Of a stretch of 64,000 nt of DNA, positions 58,801-64,000 are shown piece after piece. The stretch covers positions 100,214,771 through 100,278,770 of the forward strand of contig JAVHZZ010000009.1 in NCBI GenBank assembly GCA_036250195.1, given 5' to 3'. Each line of letters starts with the position of its first letter. Position 1 is the first letter of the stretch. The position numbers and the translations under genes are program-made. The stretch comes from Mixophyes australis. Its lineage: Eukaryota > Chordata > Amphibia > Anura > Limnodynastidae. The notes below the pieces were generated by a model. That model searched no databases, was not told the origin of the DNA, and was given only the letters and a program-made list of their open reading frames with translations.

Positions 58801-58959
58801 AGGTAATACTGCTGACAACCTGTTTGAAAAACTAAGGGATGTCATTGCAACATGGCTTATCCTGCTTGGACTCTCCTGAGGATATGTGATTTCTGATAGC
58901 GTCATCAATATTGTTAGAGCATTACAGCATAGTGGAATTCCATCACATTCCCTGTTTTG
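58801..58959 (+). pseudogene. hAT transposase, middle fragment
   Basis: NTADNLFEKLRDVIATWLIL is followed, after a stop, by GYVISDSVINIVRALQHSGI and PSHSLF. In intact hAT transposases this is HTA.NI...L...L..W, then VTDN..N...A, where the second catalytic Asp lies. Here DSVIN replaces the usual DN..N pattern. The inverted-repeat element enters directly after CCTGTTTTG. Confidence 0.75.
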
Positions 58960-60322
58960 ATGGGTTGGGTATGCTTTAACGGTGCGGAAAATTCCGACAC
59001 CGAGAAGTCCTACACCTAAAATCTGAATGCCTGAAAAAACGATTTTAATATAAGCAGACTTCCCTCTGGTAAAGTTGTCTAATTGGATGAAAGAAAGTAT
59101 ATTGATTAATATTGTTTTATAGTGCGATTGAATTTCATGACGCATTCGCACGATAAATAACGCAAGCATACACTTGCACTTACACATTCACTTATATTAT
59201 ATTTCAGATTTATTAAGGTTCCAATCCACATTAATTTATTAGTAAAATGTACTAGATTGTATATTTATTCATATATAATACTGTAGTAAAGGCATTAATG
59301 GTTCAGGTGTTTTAAAAGATAAAGAGTTTGGTCTCATATTAAAGCTTATTTCACCATCATTAACTTGGTGTGGACGGATTAGCGATCGCATCTAGCGATC
59401 ACAAGATACAAGCAATATGAGATTAATGCTCAAAAATACTTTTTGTGTGGGTCAGTTTGAACTGGTTATTCAGAGTCAAATCATGGGAACAATAGGGTGG
59501 GGGAAGTTTCCCCTCACCCTTTGTAAGGATCAAATGAACTGAACTATAACTTGCAAGGAACTGGAATACCATTAAACCTGGACCAATAAAGACCTCACTA
59601 AGTGTTATCTGGAAAAGTATATACAAGCATGCTGGTTTTTGTTCTAGCTCTCTTTGATACTGGAAACGTGAGGGCATGTCTGCATTCATTGAACCAGGGT
59701 AAACCCTATAAGGAAGATGTAATGTATTCAGTTTTTTTATACTTTCCTGCTTTAATGTAACATCTTTAATAGGTATCATGTATCAGCTATATTGTACTGT
59801 ATTGTACTTATTTATTGAACTGCTAAACAAATTGCTTTTGCTAAATAAATTGCTTGTGCTTCGGAACCACACAAATCGCTTAGACAATGCTTATTGGAAA
59901 ATGATAAAATTACTTTAATACCTCTAAGCCAACCCTGTAGATCTCCGATCGCAGCAGGATGCGTAAAACAAGTTACTTAGAATAAACAGGTGTCCGTCAC
60001 TAGACTTTCACGTCATCGCGACCTCTATCGATTTTTATTTAAATTGGCATGGACCCCGCAGGTTAAGTGTTTAAACACTTATCCGGACATTGCCGGATAA
60101 GTAATTTATTAAAACTGACAGAGGTCGCGATGATGTGAAAGTCTAGTGACGGACACCTGTCTATTAGGAATAACTTGCGGTCAGCATCCTGCTGTGATCG
60201 GAGATCTACAGCGTCAGTTTGGAGGTAATCCTGCTTATGTTAAAAGCGTTTTTTTAGACATCTGGATTTTAGGACTCCTCGGTGTCAGAATGGTGGTAAT
60301 CGTGAAAACAATTACCACCGAC
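58960..60322. mobile_element. Inverted-repeat element inserted in the hAT
   Basis: TTTG precedes and follows it (58956-58959 and 60323-60326), and removing it rejoins the hAT phrase CCTGTTTTGCTCACAC. The arms at about 58988-59075 and 60215-60293 are inverse complements, with GACACCGAG, AGTCCTA, AAAAAACG and ATAAGCAG in matching order. The 118-codon minus-strand frame at 59423-59779 shows no motif. The foldback 59938-60210 sits inside next to the right arm. Confidence 0.75.
59938..60210. mobile_element. Foldback MITE with 90-bp arms
   Basis: The left arm (59938-60027) and right arm (60121-60210) pair almost throughout: GTAGATCTCCGATCGCAGCA with TGCTGTGATCGGAGATCTAC, and GTCCGTCACTAGACTTTCAC with its inverse. 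The 93-bp centre contains CCGGACATTGCCGG. Nested inside 58960-60322, so this is a third layer. Confidence 0.85.
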
Positions 60323-61038
60323 TTTGCTCACACAATCAACTTGGTGGTCGAGAACTTTTTAAAAAATGACAATGACATGCAGGAGATGCTGTCTGTGTCC
60401 TGAAATATTTAGGGTCATGTTTGGGATTCTGCAACAGTATGTAGAAGAATGCAGCAGCTGCAAGAAGAATATAATTTAGGGGGAATGTACTTTAGTCCAG
60501 CACAGTGGAGAATACATTCCGTGTTGTTCAAGATGCTGAAACCACTCAAAGTAGTCACCTGTGAAGAGAGTGCAGACACTGTTAGTTTGAGTCAAGTTAT
60601 TCCTCTTATTAGACTTTTTGAAAAGCAGCAAGAGAAATTGAAGGATGAAATGAAACAAAGCAATTCTGCTAATTATGTTGGACTTGTAGACTTTATTCGT
60701 TTCCCAAGGATCCAAGAGTTAGCAACATCTTGAATTCGGATCACTACATTTTGGCAACTGTGCTTGATCCTGGGTTTAAGAGATATGTCTTTTCTTTCTT
60801 TACAACTGACCTAGATCTCAAGAGATGTAAGGAGCTCCTGGTCAGCAAGCTGACAGCTCAAGTGGTACATGACACACAAATGTCTCCTCCTTCAGTTTCT
60901 CTGGAAATTGCTGCTAGGAAAAAACTTAGCTTTCCCAAGACACCCAGTGTTGATGCAGATGAGTCTGCACAACATTTTGACTTTTGTTCTGGACTAAAGC
61001 AATTGCCCAAAAATTGTGACAGCTCTTACGTAAAATGA
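60323..61038 (+). pseudogene. hAT transposase C-terminal part
   Basis: It reads FAHTINLVVENFLKNDNDMQ, then a deleted stretch, then YFSPAQWRIHSVLFKMLKPL, EESADTVSLSQVIPLIRLFE (60449-60733). After a frameshift near 60730 it continues NSDHYILATVLDPGFKRYVF (60730-61038). This matches AHTLNL, the LKPF...T...S.....S.VIPLI segment and D.Y.LAT.LDP..K of ZBED-type hAT transposases. The C-terminal hAT dimerisation domain is not recognisable. Stops, a deletion and the frameshift make it inactive. Confidence 0.85.
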
Positions 61039-61399
61039 ACTACAAATTACATGAGGAAGGCCATTAACGGCAATTATATCAAAGTACACAGATTTCTGTG
61101 ATGGTGGATTCCAGCAGGGATGAATTAGTATTGTTTGAGGATGATGTACACACTGATGTGGGTGAAAATGATGACAATATAGATTGCAGGTGCTGAGATC
61201 TAGCTGAGAGTAGGAGCTAGCTGATGCTGGTATGCTTGGTATTATTGTGGGTAGAATGGCACCTTTATTAGAGAGGTGTTGTTTTCCTTACAAAGGTACA
61301 AGCTTTTTATTTACATTTTTGTTTCCCTGACTTAAAACTACTATGCACTTGAACACAGACTTTAGCACATGAGGTAGAGGGATTAGTATCATCATGACT

Positions 61400-61930
61400 G
61401 AGACTGGAGAGTGACAATAACTATGCCACCTCTCCTGTTTCTGTATGAACTAATGCACAGTAGAATGTCACTGGAGACCTTTAAGGACAATGCCAGCCCT
61501 ATTATTACAATTTCTGTTTCAGCACTGAACCCTGCCACCTGTCCTGTTTCTGAGTGAGCTATGGTACAGTAATATGTAACTGCAAATTTAGACAAAGACT
61601 GATAGCCCTATTATGTCTATTTCAGCAATGACAATTAGTAATGGAGCTCTCCTCTTTGTGTTTTACCTATATAACACAGTACAATGTGACTGCAGATTTC
61701 GAAGACCAAGCCTGCCAGCCCTATTATTTGTATTTCAGCAATGGCAATTAGCAATGGAGCAATGGAGCTCTCCTCTTTGTGTGTTACCTATATAACACAG
61801 TACAATGTGACTGCAGATTTAGATGACCAAGTCTGCCAGATCTATTATTTCTATTTCAGCAATGACAATTAGCAATGGAGCAATGGAGGTCTCTTGAATG
61901 TCACTGGAGACTTTGAAGAACACTGCTACC
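61400..61930. repeat. 113-121-bp tandem repeat in the hAT 3' part
   Basis: TTCAGCAATG recurs at 61621, 61734 and 61855, with shared CTCCTCTTTGTG, CTATATAACACAGTACAATG and TGACTGCAGATTT phrases. More diverged units extend on both sides. Confidence 0.8.
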
Positions 61931-62186
61931 CCTCCTCTTTCTTTTCTACCTATGATGCTGCCCAACTGCACTAGAGACTGCCAATAACTGTGTTACCCCT
62001 TCTGTGTCCCTCTGCGAAATGGCGCTGGATTGCTGTGGAGGGCGGCACTTATAGAATCCAAAACTCGCAACATAAAGATGATGTTTTGCCTCATTTTCAA
62101 TTCCGAGGATGCGCAAAGTGCCAATATAATAAGTTTGGGTGTGTTCAGGTCTTGGGGAACGGAGCCTGAGCATCTCTAATCTTAAG

Positions 62187-63363
62187 TATATGTGTGCGCC
62201 CGTTTGTTCTGATTCACCAGCTTCAATAGTTGGAAAGTATGTGTGCGTGAGATGTGTATAAGAAGTGGCTCCATGTGACTAGCAATACGTCATACTGTGT
62301 GAATTAATCTTGATTTTTTATTATTGATTATACATTAAGCCATATTGGGACAGAATCTAAAATATGTCTATACATCTTTATATTAGATTTTCAAAAGGTG
62401 TACATAAATAATAAATATAATGTATTTCTACAGTATAAGAAAACATACATAACCAAATGCATTTACAGTTTTAATCAGAGCTATTCCAAATTAATAACAG
62501 CGTAACGCAGATTGTTATCTATGAATCCATTTCCTAAGATGGAATCCTCTTTGTATTTAAAATAACATTGTATGTGATACCCTAAATTCCTTTTGAAACA
62601 ATGCTGTCTGTCTCTGTTATGCACAAAGTATATAAGTAGTATACAAACACATACATTAATTTAATTGAGCTTTAGCGATATATGGTGCCAAATAAAGCCA
62701 CCTGCTGGCCAGGCAGAAATTGAAAACAGAACTTTAGAGCTTACTGCATAGCTTTAGCCCATTGAATTTTTTTTAATATATAAAAAAGCCTTTGGACAGT
62801 ATCTATAAATAAATCCCAGCAGAACTCTATTAATCTACTTACATAAGCATGTTCTACATTTCTAAGTGCTCCTAACTTCATAACCCCATATTTTTATTTC
62901 AGGATTGTTATTGATATTCCAGAAGCCTGTCAGCTGCATCCTTTGTATACGCTGCTTTGCAACTAGAAGACAAATAACATGACAGCTTGCGGCTACTTGT
63001 TGTCATGGCGTTCATAGTATGCTCAGGGCAGTACCATATAAAGCATATTAAATATCTCTTCCTATTTTCATCAGCCAAATATTTTAACAATGACACAGTG
63101 ATGACAGTAGTATGCATTGGGAATGAATTATAAGGGGTTTAGAGGAATTACTAGTTGGAATGAAGTATGTGACTGTGTTCTTTTTCCTCCTACACATGTA
63201 TAACCACCCACTTATACAGAACGTGTTGTCACTGCTACACAGCCAGCACGAATATGGGTATAGGTTATAAACTGTATGAGTACATGTATAATATGTGAGA
63301 GATTGTTATATCACTTTTACAGTTAACACAATACCATATTGAAAACCAGGAATAACACTGCTT

Positions 63364-63418
<55 letters not shown>

Positions 63419-64000
63419 TGGTGTCTGATGAATCATACAGATACTGAATGTAAAACATCTGAAAAAAAAATCTATGGGAGACCTTGGCTAAGCAGTTATG
63501 CTATATATTGCATTTCTCTAAATAGAACAGGCTTCTTACTTAGTGTACTATACCAAAGAATGTGAAAAATGTTCTTTCCGAGATAGAATCACATTTATAT
63601 TCATGTAGCTTATAGTTCCTAATATAGAATTTGTGAAATCGTTGCTTTCTTCTGAAAATGCAGTTATAATAAGTGTGCAATAAAGTTGAGCAAGTTAAGC
63701 AGATTGCTTCCTTAATAAACGATGATCCAACAAAGCCAAAACTGTTCTGGCCTTGCAAACTGGTAATATTAATATGAAACTGTCAAAACCACCTGCCTGC
63801 TCATGTCTAATGTTCCTAATGCCTGTAGATAGAACACAGGTTACTTAGACTACTGGGTTCCAGCGCTTCCTACAGTGAATTCAACACATGAGTGTCAGAT
63901 ACTTGGAGCTCAAAATGCCTGGTGCAGTGCAATTAATTTTATGTGAAGTACAAAATTACGCCATGTTTACATGCAACTCTAAATCACCACTTTATTGCAT
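62187..64000. other. Unassigned AT-rich stretch
   Basis: A pure (TA)n run lies at 63369-63416. The minus-strand frames at 62908-63117 and 63540-63758 show no motif. Confidence 0.5.
63369..63416. repeat. (TA)n microsatellite
   Basis: Pure TA dinucleotide run. Confidence 0.95.

Larger units (their letters stand above)
57107..62178 (+). mobile_element. Full-span BED-finger hAT element, nested and dead
   Basis: The ends are TAAAGATGTTCA and TGAGCATCTCTA, inverse complements with 2 mismatches in 12. The 8-bp ATCTTAAG flanks both (57099-57106 and 62179-62186). The left subterminal part has repeated GTTTTGG units (57129-57220), and the right subterminal part has a 113-121-bp tandem repeat. The interior encodes a hAT transposase in pieces. 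Two later insertions break it: an L2-type 3' end at 58324-58800 and an inverted-repeat element at 58960-60322. Without them the element would be about 3.2 kb, a normal size for an autonomous hAT. Confidence 0.9.

Overview
The window looks like repeat-dense nuclear DNA of an amphibian, most likely a frog or toad. It is AT-rich, has many (TA)n, (ATT)n and (GATA)n tracts, and I found no host protein-coding gene, rRNA gene or functional tRNA gene on either strand. It is probably intergenic or intronic. The amphibian call rests on the repeat mix: tRNA-headed SINEs with the V-type central domain, L2-like LINE remnants, several Penelope-like elements, Helitrons, hAT elements, and foldback MITEs of kinds I associate with anuran genomes. 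No alignment was run.

Layout. 0-10 kb: a TIR MITE, two V-SINE-like copies, a palindromic 3-bp-TSD MITE, a TIR element split by a Penelope-like 3' end, and a Helitron remnant with a Pif1-type helicase C-terminus. 10-30 kb: mostly unassigned sequence, an 81-bp tandem array, a MITE with a 6-bp TSD, nested inverted repeats at 23-24 kb, and a possible solo LTR holding a nested minisatellite. 30-43 kb: a Penelope-like protein remnant, a V-SINE with clear A and B boxes, a 300-bp hAT MITE with a perfect 8-bp TSD, a foldback MITE, a second Helitron, and a cluster of (TA)n tracts. 43-52 kb: a decayed L1-type LINE, a palindrome with TTAGGG-like DNA at its centre, a Penelope-like element with GIY-YIG-region remnants, and an L2-type reverse transcriptase fragment beside a foldback MITE. 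53-62 kb: two nests. A 200-bp-arm inverted-repeat element is split by a hAT-like element carrying a C/T-rich minisatellite. A 5-kb BED-finger hAT element with a perfect 8-bp TSD is broken by an L2 3' fragment and by a second inverted-repeat element that itself contains a foldback.

How the pieces relate. The SINEs and the L2 remnants share a 3' tail, the usual sign of a SINE using a LINE's reverse transcriptase. The two Helitrons share both ends but have different internal deletions, so they are separate non-autonomous derivatives of one source. Several insertions leave TSDs or an empty-site copy inside the window, so a relative order of events can be read: inverted repeat before hAT at 53.6-55.5 kb, and hAT before L2 fragment and inner inverted repeat at 57.1-62.2 kb. 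Every coding region recognised is broken by stops, frameshifts or truncation.
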